This document shows, piece by piece, positions 36,109 through 45,060 of a DNA stretch of 64,000 bases. The first letter of the stretch is position 1. Each line of letters opens with the position of its first letter. This DNA is from Streptomyces novaecaesareae (GTDB lineage Bacteria; Actinomycetota; Actinomycetes; Streptomycetales; Streptomycetaceae): the NCBI RefSeq assembly GCF_000716875.1, contig NZ_JNWQ01000038.1, forward strand, positions 58,776 through 122,775, read 5' to 3'. The position numbers were made by a program, and so were the translations under genes. Below the pieces are notes generated by a model. That model did not search any database and was not told where the DNA came from. It saw nothing but the letters and a program-made list of their open reading frames with translations.

Positions 36109-37470
36109 GTGGGCACGAGCACGGCTGGGAACCGGTCTCAGAACGGGACGGCGGCGGGCATTCAGCTGCCCTCGGTGGCCTGGGAGATGGAAGAGGAAGT
36201 CGCCGGGGCCGCGTCGCCCGCCCCGCCGGCCGCGCCACCGGCCGTGCCGCAGTACGGGCAGGTCGCCGCCGTTCCCGCCTCGCTGCCCGACCCGGGGCCC
36301 GACCCCGATCCGGCGGCGACGGCGCAGGCCGAGGCCGCCGGTCCCGCGCCGGCCGGGCGCCGGGCCCGGCTGAAGCGGCCGGTGATCATCGCCGCCGCGA
36401 CCGTCGGCGTGGTGCTGATGGGCCTGCCGTTCCTGATCACCGACGGCAGCACGTCCGGCCACGGCGGGTCCGGCAACGCCGGCCAGAGCAAGGCGGACCA
36501 GCCGCCCGCCGAGGGCCCCGAGCTCGGCGACCCGGCGCAGCCCCCGGCACCCCCCGCCGACCCGGTCGTCCCCGTCCCCGGTGCCCCGGCCGCCGACCCG
36601 ACGCAGGGCCAGCCGGCCACCCCTGGCGGGGACCAGGCCGCACCCGGGGCGCAGGGCGTCCCCGGCGGTGCGCCCGGGACGACCACCGGAACCGTCCCCG
36701 GCGCCGGTACGGCCCCGGGCGCCGCCGGCTCCGGCCCGCTCACCCGGCCCAACCCGGGCGCCCCGGCGCCGGGCGGCAACGGCGGCAACGGCGGCGGTGG
36801 CGGCGGCAGCACCGGTGCGGGCGGCGGTGGTGGCGGCACGGGCACCGGCTCCGGTAGCGGCTCGGGCTCCGGCACCGTCCCGGGCCCCGCGCCGCAGCAG
36901 CCGGCCCCGCAGCAGCCCGCCCCCCAACAGCCGCCCGCGGCCGGCAAGCCCGCCCCGCCCAGCTTCAGCGCCATCGGCGGCAACGGCTGCGGCGGCTCCG
37001 CCGTGAGCTTCGCCAAGAACGGCTGGTGGACCCAGGGCACCGCCGGCTGGCTGACCAACTCGGCCGGCGGGTACGCCGGTTCGGGCTGCAACGGCTCGTA
37101 CGTCTCGCTGCCGATGTCCGGCGCGGCCAACAAGGACGACCCGGACGGCAACTCGGCGGTGTGGACCTTCTCCACGTCGCCGGTCACCAGCGGCAGCTGC
37201 CGGATCTCCGTCTACATCCCGAACAACGGCGACATCAAGGCGGTGGGCGGCAAGCCGTCCTTCTACACCGTGGACAACGCCTCGGGCGGCGCCGGCTCCT
37301 TCACCATCGACCAGCCCGCGAACCGCGGCACCTGGTACAACGCCGGCCCCTTCCCGGTCAGCGGCGGACGGATCTCCGTGACGCTGCACTCCCGGGGCAT
37401 CGACTGGGGCGGCGGCGCCGACAAGGCCCACCACGCGGCCGCCGCCGTACGAGCCGACTGCTCCGGCTGA
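36109..37470 (+). CDS. Membrane-anchored protein with long disordered linker and C-terminal beta domain
   Basis: A 453-residue protein. GTG 36109 is chosen because GAGGAGC lies 6-11 bases upstream, although the frame is open to 36025. The N-terminus is cytoplasmic and Ala/Pro-rich, with one transmembrane helix at about residues 88-107 (VIIAAATVGVVLMGLPFLI). A Pro/Gly/Gln-rich linker spans about 115-285, and the extracytoplasmic domain about 290-453 has four Cys (GNGCGG, GSGCNG, SGSCRI, ADCSG), enough for two disulfides. The C-terminal domain resembles carbohydrate/adhesin-type beta-sandwiches but I cannot name it. Located between the giant gene and the AAA gene, it is a candidate surface tether or ESX accessory component. 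Confidence 0.8.
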   Translation: MGTSTAGNRSQNGTAAGIQLPSVAWEMEEEVAGAASPAPPAAPPAVPQYGQVAAVPASLPDPGPDPDPAATAQAEAAGPAPAGRRARLKRPVIIAAATVGVVLMGLPFLITDGSTSGHGGSGNAGQSKADQPPAEGPELGDPAQPPAPPADPVVPVPGAPAADPTQGQPATPGGDQAAPGAQGVPGGAPGTTTGTVPGAGTAPGAAGSGPLTRPNPGAPAPGGNGGNGGGGGGSTGAGGGGGGTGTGSGSGSGSGTVPGPAPQQPAPQQPAPQQPPAAGKPAPPSFSAIGGNGCGGSAVSFAKNGWWTQGTAGWLTNSAGGYAGSGCNGSYVSLPMSGAANKDDPDGNSAVWTFSTSPVTSGSCRISVYIPNNGDIKAVGGKPSFYTVDNASGGAGSFTIDQPANRGTWYNAGPFPVSGGRISVTLHSRGIDWGGGADKAHHAAAAVRADCSG

Positions 37471-37552
37471 CGGGCTGCCAGGTCATCGACGAGTCACCGA
37501 CCGAGTCACCGAGCGAGTCATTGAGCGAGTCATTGAGAGGGAAGGCCACGCC

Positions 37553-40500
37553 ATGTCGCGCCACGTGCTGACGGTATGCCCGGAACAGCGGGACGGCCGC
37601 TACCGCACCATCGGCGACGCGCTCGCGGCGGCCCGCAGCGGGGCGGTGATCTCGGTGCGCCCCGGGCGCTACGAGGAGAACCTGGTGATCAACAAACTGG
37701 TCACCATCACCGCCGCGGAGGCCCGGGGCACGGTCCGGATCACCGCCCGGCGAGGCTGCGTGGTCCAGGTCACCGCCGAGGCGGTGCAGCTGACCGGCCT
37801 GATCCTCCAGGGGCAGGACGAGGAACTGCCCGCCATCGACGTGCCGCGCGGCCAGGCCGCCGTCCAGGACTGCGAGGTGGTCGGCAGCTCCTGGACGGCC
37901 CTGCTCACCCGCGGGGACGGCACCCTGGCGATGCGCGGCTGCCGGGTCACCAACCCGGCCGGCGCGGGCATCGTCGAGACCTCCACCGGCAGCAGCGTCA
38001 TCGAGGACTGCGTCATCGAGCACCTCGGCAGCTCCGCCGTCGTGATCGGCGAGCGCGCCAACCCGCTGCTGCGCAACTGCGTGCTGCGCGACGCGCGCGG
38101 CAACGGCATCTGCGCCAACGGCGAGGCCCGGGGCACCTTCGAGGGCTGCGAGGTGTCCGTCACCGACAAGCCCGGCGTCGCCCTGGAGGAGAACAGCACC
38201 ACCCGGCTGGTGCGCACCACCGTGCGCGACACCACGATCGGCGTCTACATCAGCTCCACCGCCCGGGTCTCCCTGGAGGACTGCACCGTCACCGGCACCT
38301 CCGGCCACGGCTTCGTGCTCGCCGGGGGCACCGACCCGCTGCTGCGCCGCTGCCGCGCCTCCCGGACGACGGGCCACGGCGTCCACGTCACGGCCCGCTC
38401 CCGCGGCACCTTCGAGGACTGCGAGATCGACGGGGGCGAGGGCACCGGCCTCTGGGTCGGCGACTCCTCCGGCCCCTCGCTGGCCCGCACCGTCGTCCGG
38501 GACTGCGCCGACGGGGTCGAACTGACCGGCGGCAGCGCGGCCGACGTCGACCGGATGGAGGTGCGGGACGTCACCGGCACCGGCGTGCTGATCACCGACG
38601 GCGCCAACCCGAGGCTGCGCCGGGTCGCCGTCCACCGGGCGAAGGGCGACGGCGTGGCCGCGCTCCGGGACGGGCGCGGGCAGCTGGAGAACTGCGAGGT
38701 CCTGGACGCGGGCCGGGCGGGCGTCCGGATCGCCGAGGGCGCCGACATCCGGCTGGGCTCCACCGTGGTGCGCGGCGCGGGCGGCTCCGGGGTGCTGCTC
38801 GGCCGGGTCGGCACGGCGACGCTGCGCGACTGCGAGGTGTCCGGCTCCGCCGAGGACGGGGTCACCGCCGAGGACGGCGCCGAACTGACCTGCACCCGGG
38901 TGCGGGTGACCGGCAACCGCCGCCACGGCGTGCGGATCGGGGCCGGCGCGCGGGCCGTCCTGGCCCAGCTCACGGCGAGCGAGAACACCGGGGACGGGGT
39001 GCGCACCGACTCCGTCGAGGCCGTCCGGCTGACCGGCTGCACGCTCTCCCGCAACCGGGGCTCCGGCCTGCGCCAGAGCGCGCCGAGCGAGCGGCTGTCG
39101 GTGGAGGAGCTGGTCAGCGAGGAGAACGAGCTGCCGGACGCGCACGGCACCGCCACCGCGGGCTCGGCGCCCGCCCCGGCGGCCGCGCCGCAGACCGGAG
39201 CCGCCCCCGGCAGCCCGGGCGGCGCGGCGGGGGAGCCCGCCCCCGCGGGCGGGTCCGCGCCCGCCGGCCAGCCCGGCCCGCTGGAGGTGCTGGAGTCGCT
39301 GGTCGGCCTGGCCGGCGTCAAGGAGCAGGTCGCGACCCTGGTGAACCTCAACAAGCTGGCCCGGCGCCGGGAGCTGGCGGGCATGCCCGCGCTGCCGATG
39401 AGCCGCCACCTGGTCTTCGCGGGCCCGCCGGGCACCGGCAAGACCACCGTGGCCCGGCTGTACGGCAGCATCCTGGCCGAGCTGGGGGTGCTGCGCAGCG
39501 GCCACCTGACCGAGGTGGCCCGCGCCGACCTGGTCGCCTCGGTGATCGGCGGCACCGCGCTCAAGACCACCGAGGTGTTCCAGTCGGCGCTCGGCGGGGT
39601 GCTCTTCCTCGACGAGGCGTACACGCTGTCGGCGGGCTCCGGCGGCAGCGGGCCGGACTTCGGCCGGGAGGCGATCGACACCCTGGTCAAGCTGATGGAG
39701 GATCACCGCGAGGACATCGTGGTGATCGTGGCCGGCTACTCCGCCGAGATGACCGACTTCCTGGCCTCCAACCCGGGCCTGGCCTCGCGGTTCAGCCGGA
39801 CCGTGGAGTTCGCCAACTACTCGGTGGAGGAGCTGGTCACCATCGTGGAGCGGGCCGCCGCCGGGCACGGCTACGAGCTGGCCGACGGCACCCGGGAGGC
39901 CCTCGCGGGGCTCTTCGAGCGGCTGCCCAAGGGAGAGGACTTCGGCAACGGCCGGGCGGCCCGCAAGGTGTTCGAGGAGATGGTCGACCGGCAGGCCACC
40001 AGGCTCGCCACCCAGGCCGACATCTCCGACGAGGACCTGGCGCTGCTCGTCCCCGAGGACGTCGCCCCCGAGGAGGCCCCGCAGGCCGCCCGCAAGGACG
40101 GCACCGAACTGCTCGCCGAACTGCGCGCGATGGTCGGCCTGCCGGCCGCCAAGGAGCAGGTCGAGGACCTGGTCAACCTGATCCGCCAGGTGCGCCGGCG
40201 GGAGGAGGCCGGGCTGCCCACCGCCACCATCAGCCACCACCTGGTCTTCGCCGGCCCGCCCGGCACCGGCAAGACCACCGTCGCCCGGCTCTACGGGCAG
40301 CTCCTCGCCGAGCTGGGCGTGCTGCCGGGCGGCCAGCTGATCGAGACCGCCCGCGCCGACCTGGTCGGCCGGTACGTCGGCCACACCGCCCAGCTCACCA
40401 AGGAGGCCTTCGACCGGGCCCGGGGCGGGGTGCTCTTCATCGACGAGGCGTACACCCTCACCCCGCGCCACGGCGGCGGCAGCGACTTCGGCCAGGAGGC

Positions 40501-40921
40501 GGTGGACACCCTGATGAAGCTGATGGAGGACCACCGGGACGAGGTGGTGGTGATCGTCGCCGGCTACGAGGACGAGATGCGGCACTTCCTGGCCTCCAAC
40601 CCGGGCCTGGCCTCCCGCTTCTCCCGGCAGGTGGAGTTCGGCCACTACACCGACGACGAGCTGGTCACCATCGTGGGCCGGCTCGCCGAGAACGCCGGCT
40701 ACACCTGCGCGCCCGAGACCCTGGAGGCGCTGGCCCGGCTGTTCGGGGCCGTCCCGCGCGACCGCACCTTCGGCAACGGGCGCTTCGCCCGGCAGACCCT
40801 GGAGGGCATGATCACCCGCCAGGCGGGCCGGCTCAGCCGGCTCGACTTCGCCGACCTCTCCGAGCTGAGCCTGCTGCTGCCCCAGGACATCGCGGTGGAG
40901 CGGCTGGGAAGCTCGGTATGA
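37553..40921 (+). CDS. Beta-helix protein fused to two EccA/CbbX-type AAA+ ATPase domains
   Basis: An 1122-residue protein from ATG 37553 (GAGAGGGAAGG upstream). Residues about 1-520 are a right-handed parallel beta-helix made of repeated 22-25 residue coils (NxxxGVxxxxxAxxxLxxCxV pattern). A Pro/Ala linker spans about 530-575. Two AAA+ domains follow, each with GPPGTGKT (residues 624-631 and 901-908) and Walker B LFLDEAYTL or LFIDEAYTL, of the CbbX/EccA type that accompanies ESX systems. Canonical EccA has TPR repeats and a single AAA domain, so this is an unusual architecture. It presumably acts in the cytosol on ESX substrates. It overlaps mycP by 4 bp. Confidence 0.88.
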   Translation: MSRHVLTVCPEQRDGRYRTIGDALAAARSGAVISVRPGRYEENLVINKLVTITAAEARGTVRITARRGCVVQVTAEAVQLTGLILQGQDEELPAIDVPRGQAAVQDCEVVGSSWTALLTRGDGTLAMRGCRVTNPAGAGIVETSTGSSVIEDCVIEHLGSSAVVIGERANPLLRNCVLRDARGNGICANGEARGTFEGCEVSVTDKPGVALEENSTTRLVRTTVRDTTIGVYISSTARVSLEDCTVTGTSGHGFVLAGGTDPLLRRCRASRTTGHGVHVTARSRGTFEDCEIDGGEGTGLWVGDSSGPSLARTVVRDCADGVELTGGSAADVDRMEVRDVTGTGVLITDGANPRLRRVAVHRAKGDGVAALRDGRGQLENCEVLDAGRAGVRIAEGADIRLGSTVVRGAGGSGVLLGRVGTATLRDCEVSGSAEDGVTAEDGAELTCTRVRVTGNRRHGVRIGAGARAVLAQLTASENTGDGVRTDSVEAVRLTGCTLSRNRGSGLRQSAPSERLSVEELVSEENELPDAHGTATAGSAPAPAAAPQTGAAPGSPGGAAGEPAPAGGSAPAGQPGPLEVLESLVGLAGVKEQVATLVNLNKLARRRELAGMPALPMSRHLVFAGPPGTGKTTVARLYGSILAELGVLRSGHLTEVARADLVASVIGGTALKTTEVFQSALGGVLFLDEAYTLSAGSGGSGPDFGREAIDTLVKLMEDHREDIVVIVAGYSAEMTDFLASNPGLASRFSRTVEFANYSVEELVTIVERAAAGHGYELADGTREALAGLFERLPKGEDFGNGRAARKVFEEMVDRQATRLATQADISDEDLALLVPEDVAPEEAPQAARKDGTELLAELRAMVGLPAAKEQVEDLVNLIRQVRRREEAGLPTATISHHLVFAGPPGTGKTTVARLYGQLLAELGVLPGGQLIETARADLVGRYVGHTAQLTKEAFDRARGGVLFIDEAYTLTPRHGGGSDFGQEAVDTLMKLMEDHRDEVVVIVAGYEDEMRHFLASNPGLASRFSRQVEFGHYTDDELVTIVGRLAENAGYTCAPETLEALARLFGAVPRDRTFGNGRFARQTLEGMITRQAGRLSRLDFADLSELSLLLPQDIAVERLGSSV

Positions 40922-42288
40922 CGGGGCCTGCCCGGGAAGCAGCCGGCCCGGTGGGGGCGGCCGTCCGCCGGGGTCGGCGGGCGGTCGCCGGGGCGGCGGC
41001 GGTGTGGGCCGCCGCCGCCCTGCTGGGCCCCGTCGCACCGGCGGGCGCCGACACCCCGGTGGGCCCGGCCGCGCCCGGTGCGGCGGCCGCGTCGCCCGCG
41101 GCCGGGGACCTCCCGGCGATGAGCCAGACGCTCCCCGACGTCCGGGAGAACGGCTGCCGCAAGCCGTCCACCCGGACGACCGTCGACCGGGCCCCGTGGG
41201 CCCAGGTCTACCTGCGGCCCGAGTCGGCCTGGCCGCTCGGTCGGGGCGCCGGGGTGACGGTCGCGGTGCTCGGCTCCGGCGTGGACGCCTCGGCGGGCAC
41301 CGGTTCCGGGGTGCTGGCCGGCCGGCTCAGGACGGGCCCCCGGCTGCACGGGCAGGGCGACGCGGGCCGGGACTGCGTGGGCCACGGCACCTTCCTCGCG
41401 GGCCTGGTCGCCGGCCGCCGCACGCCCGACAGCGGACCGGCCGGGATCGCCCCGGAGGCGACCGTCCTGGCCGTCGCGGTGACCGACGACGCCGGGACGA
41501 CCACGCCCGACCTGCTCGCCCAGGGCATCCGGGCGGCGGCCGACGGCGGTGCCCGGGTGGCGGTGGTCGGGGCGCCGGTGCCGGCGCCGAACCAGGCGCT
41601 CGCCGACGCCGTGGAGTACGCCGCGGCGAAGGGGCTGCTGCTGGTCGCCCCGGCCGGGCCGGACGGGCAGTCGGGCAAGGGCGGCGCGGTCTTCCCGGCC
41701 GGCTACCCGGGCGTGCTCGCGGTGGCCTCGATCGGCCCGGGCGGCGCCCCGTCCCCGGGCGACCCGGGAGCGGGCCCCGGCGGCCCGGCAGGCGGCGCGG
41801 GCCCCGGCGGCGGTCCGGGCACCCGGGTGGACCTGGCGGCCCCCGGTGAGGGGCTCCAGGCCGCCGGGCCCGGCGGCGGCTACTTCACCGCCTCGGGGCC
41901 CAGCGGGGCCGCCGCCCTGGTCGCCGGCGCGGCCGCCCTGCTGTTCTCCCGGGAGCCCGGGTGGACCCCGGCCCAGGTCGCCGAGCGGCTCAAGTCGACG
42001 GCGTACCGCCCGGGTTCGTCGCTTCCGGACCCGGCCGTGGGCTGGGGGACGCTGGACGTGGTGGCCGCCGTGACCGCCCAGCCCCCGGGCGGCGGCGCCC
42101 CCGGGGCCGCCGCCGAGCCGGTGACCGTCCCGCCGCCGCCCGACCGGACGGCCCTGACCCGGGCCTCGGCGGTGGCCGGGGCGAGTGCCGGGCTGGTCGC
42201 GGTGATCGCCCTCGCGGCCGCGGTGGTCCGGGCGGGCCGCCGCCGCGGCGCGGCGCCCGGGAGGCGTGGACGGCAGTCGGCGGGGTGA
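40918..42288 (+). CDS. mycP: Mycosin-like S8 peptidase with altered catalytic residues (possible pseudoprotease)
   Basis: A 456-residue protein whose ATG overlaps the preceding stop (ATGA). The signal peptide lies at about residues 20-42, the subtilase domain at about 85-400, and a C-terminal transmembrane helix with a basic tail at about 420-445, the MycP topology. The His site is intact (GHGTF, His156) and the Ser site is present (SGPSGAA, Ser329). The Asp site, normally V-D-T/S-G, reads VLGSGVD with Gly119. The oxyanion Asn (normally AAGN) is replaced in PAGPDG (Pro248). MycP proteases stabilise the ESX membrane complex independently of proteolysis, so a structural role would survive. It is the last gene of the ESX set. 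Confidence 0.88.
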   Translation: MTGPAREAAGPVGAAVRRGRRAVAGAAAVWAAAALLGPVAPAGADTPVGPAAPGAAAASPAAGDLPAMSQTLPDVRENGCRKPSTRTTVDRAPWAQVYLRPESAWPLGRGAGVTVAVLGSGVDASAGTGSGVLAGRLRTGPRLHGQGDAGRDCVGHGTFLAGLVAGRRTPDSGPAGIAPEATVLAVAVTDDAGTTTPDLLAQGIRAAADGGARVAVVGAPVPAPNQALADAVEYAAAKGLLLVAPAGPDGQSGKGGAVFPAGYPGVLAVASIGPGGAPSPGDPGAGPGGPAGGAGPGGGPGTRVDLAAPGEGLQAAGPGGGYFTASGPSGAAALVAGAAALLFSREPGWTPAQVAERLKSTAYRPGSSLPDPAVGWGTLDVVAAVTAQPPGGGAPGAAAEPVTVPPPPDRTALTRASAVAGASAGLVAVIALAAAVVRAGRRRGAAPGRRGRQSAG

Positions 42289-42561
42289 CCGGGCGGCCCC
42301 GGGCAGCCGCGTCGACGTGGCATGGGTCACGTCGGAATCGGGCGGTTTCGGGTGTTCTGCCTGGTGGTTGCCCGGCTGTCGGCCGAGTCGTCCGAGCACC
42401 GGGGGTCCGTGATCGCGTCGGGCCTAAATATGATCGGAAGCCACGTTCGTCGGTTGCCACTGCTGTACGTATGTGCAACCCGGGGGCGGTCCCGACCGTC
42501 TCTCTGTGTGCGGTGCGCCAGATCGTCCGGGGCGTCGCTTCCGTCGGTGAAAGGTACGCGC
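42289..42561 (+). promoter_or_regulatory. Upstream region of the LCP gene
   Basis: 273 bp separate the mycosin stop from the LCP start. The stretch 42410-42480 is less GC-rich than its surroundings and contains a CCTAAATATGAT element (about 42422) that could serve as a -10 region. It also contains an inverted repeat with GGTTGC/GCAACC arms (about 42454-42479). No experimentally defined element is recognised. Confidence 0.4.
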
Positions 42562-44328
42562 ATGTCAGGTGAGTGGGGCGAGGGCCCGGCCCGGGGCGAG
42601 GACGCGCCCGGCGCGCTCACGACCGAGGGCGCGGAGGGCGGCGCCGTGCCGTCGCCCCGCTCCGGCGGCCGGGCGGAGGCCCGCCGGGCCGCCGCCCAGG
42701 GCAAGGGCGGTCGCGGCGGTGGCGACGGCCGTACGGACGGCGGGGCCGGCGGCCGGGCGGCGGCGCGCAAGAGCGCCAAGCCGAAGAAGAACGTGAAGAA
42801 GATCGTCGCCTGGACGACGGCCGGCGTGCTGGTGGTCATAGCCGGCGTGGGCGGCGCGATCTACTTCAAGCTGAACGCCAACATCAAGTCCTTCGACGGC
42901 GACGCGATAGCCGCCGACCGCCCGCCCGAGGCGAAGGCCGACGCGGACGGCAACAAGCCGGTCAACGTGCTGCTGATCGGCTCGGACAGCCGCGGCAAGA
43001 ACAACGCCGACCTCGGCGGCGGCGAGGACGGCGGCGCCCGCTCGGACACCACGATCCTGCTGCACGTCTACGCCGACCACAAGCACGCCGTGGGCATCTC
43101 GATCCCGCGCAACGCGATGGTCCAGCTGCCGTCCTGCAAGCTCCCCAACGGCAAGTGGACCAAGGGCGGCAACACCGACCTCTTCAACGCCGCCTTCTCG
43201 ACCGGCGGCAGCGACGACGGCAACCCGGCCTGCGCCCAGAACACGGTGGAGAAGCTCACCGGCATCCGCGTCGACCACACCCTCGTGGTCGACTTCAACG
43301 GCTTCGCCTCGATGACCAAGGCCGTCAACGGCGTGGACGTCTGCCTGCCGAAGCCGATCTACGAGGGGGACATCAACCCCAACCTGCACAAGCGGGGCGA
43401 CCTCGTCCTCCCGCAGGGCAAGCAGACCGTGGACGGCCAGAAGGCGCTCGACTACGTCCGCCTGCGGCACGGCATAGGCGACGGTTCGGACATCGGCCGG
43501 ATGAAGCGCCAGCAGGCCTTCCTGGGCTCGCTCGCCTCCAAGATCAAGAAGGAGGGGATGAACCCGACCACGCTGCTGCCGCTGGCCGACGCCGCCACCA
43601 AGTCGCTGACCGTCGACCCGGGCCTGGACAGCGCGGACAAGCTGCTCTCCTTCGGCCTGTCGCTCAAGAACATCGACATGAGCAACCTCAAGTTCGTGAC
43701 GGCGCCCTGGCGTTTCCGCACCCAGGACTCCAACATCGACCTGATCCAGCCGGACGCCAACAAGCTCTGGGACACCCTCAAGGCCGACCAGACCATCGAC
43801 GGCCAGAACGCCACCGGCCAGCAGCCGGACGCGCCCGGCAGCGGCACCAGCCAGGCCCCGCCGCCGCCCGCGGCCGCCACCCCGCCGGCCCCGGCCGGGG
43901 ACGCCGGCAACGCCTCGATCAAGGTGGCGGTCTACAACGGCACGATCGTCAACGGCCTGGCCGGCAAGGGGACCGAGCAGCTGAAGGCCGCCAAGTTCAG
44001 CGCCACCACGGCGGGCCAGGCGGCCAGCACCAAGTACAGGACCACCACGATCGAGTACGGCTCCGGGCAGAAGGCGAACGCGGAGAAGGTCGCCGCACTG
44101 TTCCCCGGCGCCGGCCTCGAAGCCGGCAGCGGGCGGGGCATCTCGGTGATCGTCGGCCAGGACTTCGCGGCGGCCGTCGGCCTCGCGCCCGCCTCGACCG
44201 GCGCGGCACCGAACGCCACCCCGGGCGTCCCCGCGCCCCCGCAGCCGCTGCCCACCACCGTCACCAACGACGCCCGCTCGGCGGACGACGACATCTGCGC
44301 CAACACCACGTACGGCAGCGGCGGCTGA
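42562..44328 (+). CDS. LytR-CpsA-Psr (LCP) family protein with LytR C-terminal domain
   Basis: A membrane-anchored phosphotransferase of the family that attaches wall glycopolymers to peptidoglycan. ATG 42562 follows TGAAAGG and gives 588 aa. The frame is open upstream but with improbable coding. A charged Gly-rich cytoplasmic tail (residues 1-75) precedes one transmembrane helix (about 80-103). The LCP core has NVLLIGSDSRG, SDTTILLHVYADHKHAV and SIPRNAMV, then DYVRLRHGIGDGSDIGRMKRQQ with the conserved Arg residues. A Pro/Ala linker leads to a LytR_C domain (IKVAVYNGTIVNGLAGK). It ends in a hairpin terminator. Confidence 0.92.
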   Translation: MSGEWGEGPARGEDAPGALTTEGAEGGAVPSPRSGGRAEARRAAAQGKGGRGGGDGRTDGGAGGRAAARKSAKPKKNVKKIVAWTTAGVLVVIAGVGGAIYFKLNANIKSFDGDAIAADRPPEAKADADGNKPVNVLLIGSDSRGKNNADLGGGEDGGARSDTTILLHVYADHKHAVGISIPRNAMVQLPSCKLPNGKWTKGGNTDLFNAAFSTGGSDDGNPACAQNTVEKLTGIRVDHTLVVDFNGFASMTKAVNGVDVCLPKPIYEGDINPNLHKRGDLVLPQGKQTVDGQKALDYVRLRHGIGDGSDIGRMKRQQAFLGSLASKIKKEGMNPTTLLPLADAATKSLTVDPGLDSADKLLSFGLSLKNIDMSNLKFVTAPWRFRTQDSNIDLIQPDANKLWDTLKADQTIDGQNATGQQPDAPGSGTSQAPPPPAAATPPAPAGDAGNASIKVAVYNGTIVNGLAGKGTEQLKAAKFSATTAGQAASTKYRTTTIEYGSGQKANAEKVAALFPGAGLEAGSGRGISVIVGQDFAAAVGLAPASTGAAPNATPGVPAPPQPLPTTVTNDARSADDDICANTTYGSGG

Positions 44329-44350
44329 CCGCACCGCCCAGCGCGGACCC

Positions 44351-44389
44351 GACCCCCGGACCGGCCCAGAGGGCGCCGGACCGGGGGTC
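44351..44389 (+). terminator. Hairpin terminator after the LCP gene
   Basis: GACCCCCGGACCGGC pairs with GCCGGACCGGGGGTC, a 15-bp stem with one mismatch and a 9-nt loop, 22 bases after the LCP stop. No T-tract follows, as is common in actinomycetes. Confidence 0.75.
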
Positions 44390-44438
44390 GTGCCATCGTG
44401 GGCCACAGGGGTCCAGCGGGCACCGAAAGGCGGACGCC

Positions 44439-44888
44439 ATGCCCGAGATCGCCCTGCAACTCGACATCGCCGCGCCCCGGGCCGTCGTCCTCGCCGCGCT
44501 CACCACCCACGACGGGCTCACCGCCTGGTGGACCACCGCCGTGGACCGGGAGGACGACGTCCTGCTCTTCGACTTCCCCGACGTCCCCGAGCCGTTCCGG
44601 CTCCGGGTCGAGCGCGCCGACCAGGACCGGGTGGTGTGGGCCAACGCCGGGGCCTTCCCGCCGCACTGGGCCGGCACCTGGATCAGCTGGGACCTCGCCG
44701 AGCAGCCCGGTGAGCCCGAGCGCACCCGGCTGCTCTTCCGGCACGGCGGCTGGCAGCCGGGCAGCGAGGAGGGCGTCCCGGCGGTGGCCGGCACCTGGGC
44801 CGAACTGCTGGTCCGGCTCAAGGACTACGCGCAGAGCGGCAAGGTGCAGCCGTACTTCGTCACCGCCCGGCGGCACGACGCCCCGTGA
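44439..44888 (+). CDS. SRPBCC (START-like/AHSA1) domain protein
   Basis: A 149-residue protein starting at ATG 44439 with GAAAGG 8 bases upstream. The N-terminus IALQLDIAAPRAVVLAAL, the strand with AWWTT and the C-terminal helix WAELLVRLKDYAQSG are typical of the SRPBCC ligand-binding fold. It stands alone after the LCP terminator. Substrate unknown. Confidence 0.85.
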   Translation: MPEIALQLDIAAPRAVVLAALTTHDGLTAWWTTAVDREDDVLLFDFPDVPEPFRLRVERADQDRVVWANAGAFPPHWAGTWISWDLAEQPGEPERTRLLFRHGGWQPGSEEGVPAVAGTWAELLVRLKDYAQSGKVQPYFVTARRHDAP

Positions 44889-45060
44889 GCCCGCCGGGGT
44901 GCCGCTTAGGGCCTGTGGCGCCCTCCGGTGGCGGGAACGCGGCGACGGGCCGAAGGTGGCGGTGTGGCGCCGCCGCGGCGCCCTTCCGGCGCGGGCCGCC
45001 GCCCCACCCGACCCGCCCGACCGCCCCAGCCGGCCACCACCGCCTCCGGGAGGCCCCGCG

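Noticed and set aside
37576..42288. 1570-codon plus-strand frame spanning the AAA fusion and mycosin genes
   Set aside because: Only its 3' part (from 40918) encodes the mycosin. The earlier part is a shadow of the beta-helix/AAA gene.
42322..42561. Upstream 80-codon extension of the LCP gene
   Set aside because: The extension lacks LCP character and sits in a less GC-biased promoter region, and ATG 42562 has a ribosome site.
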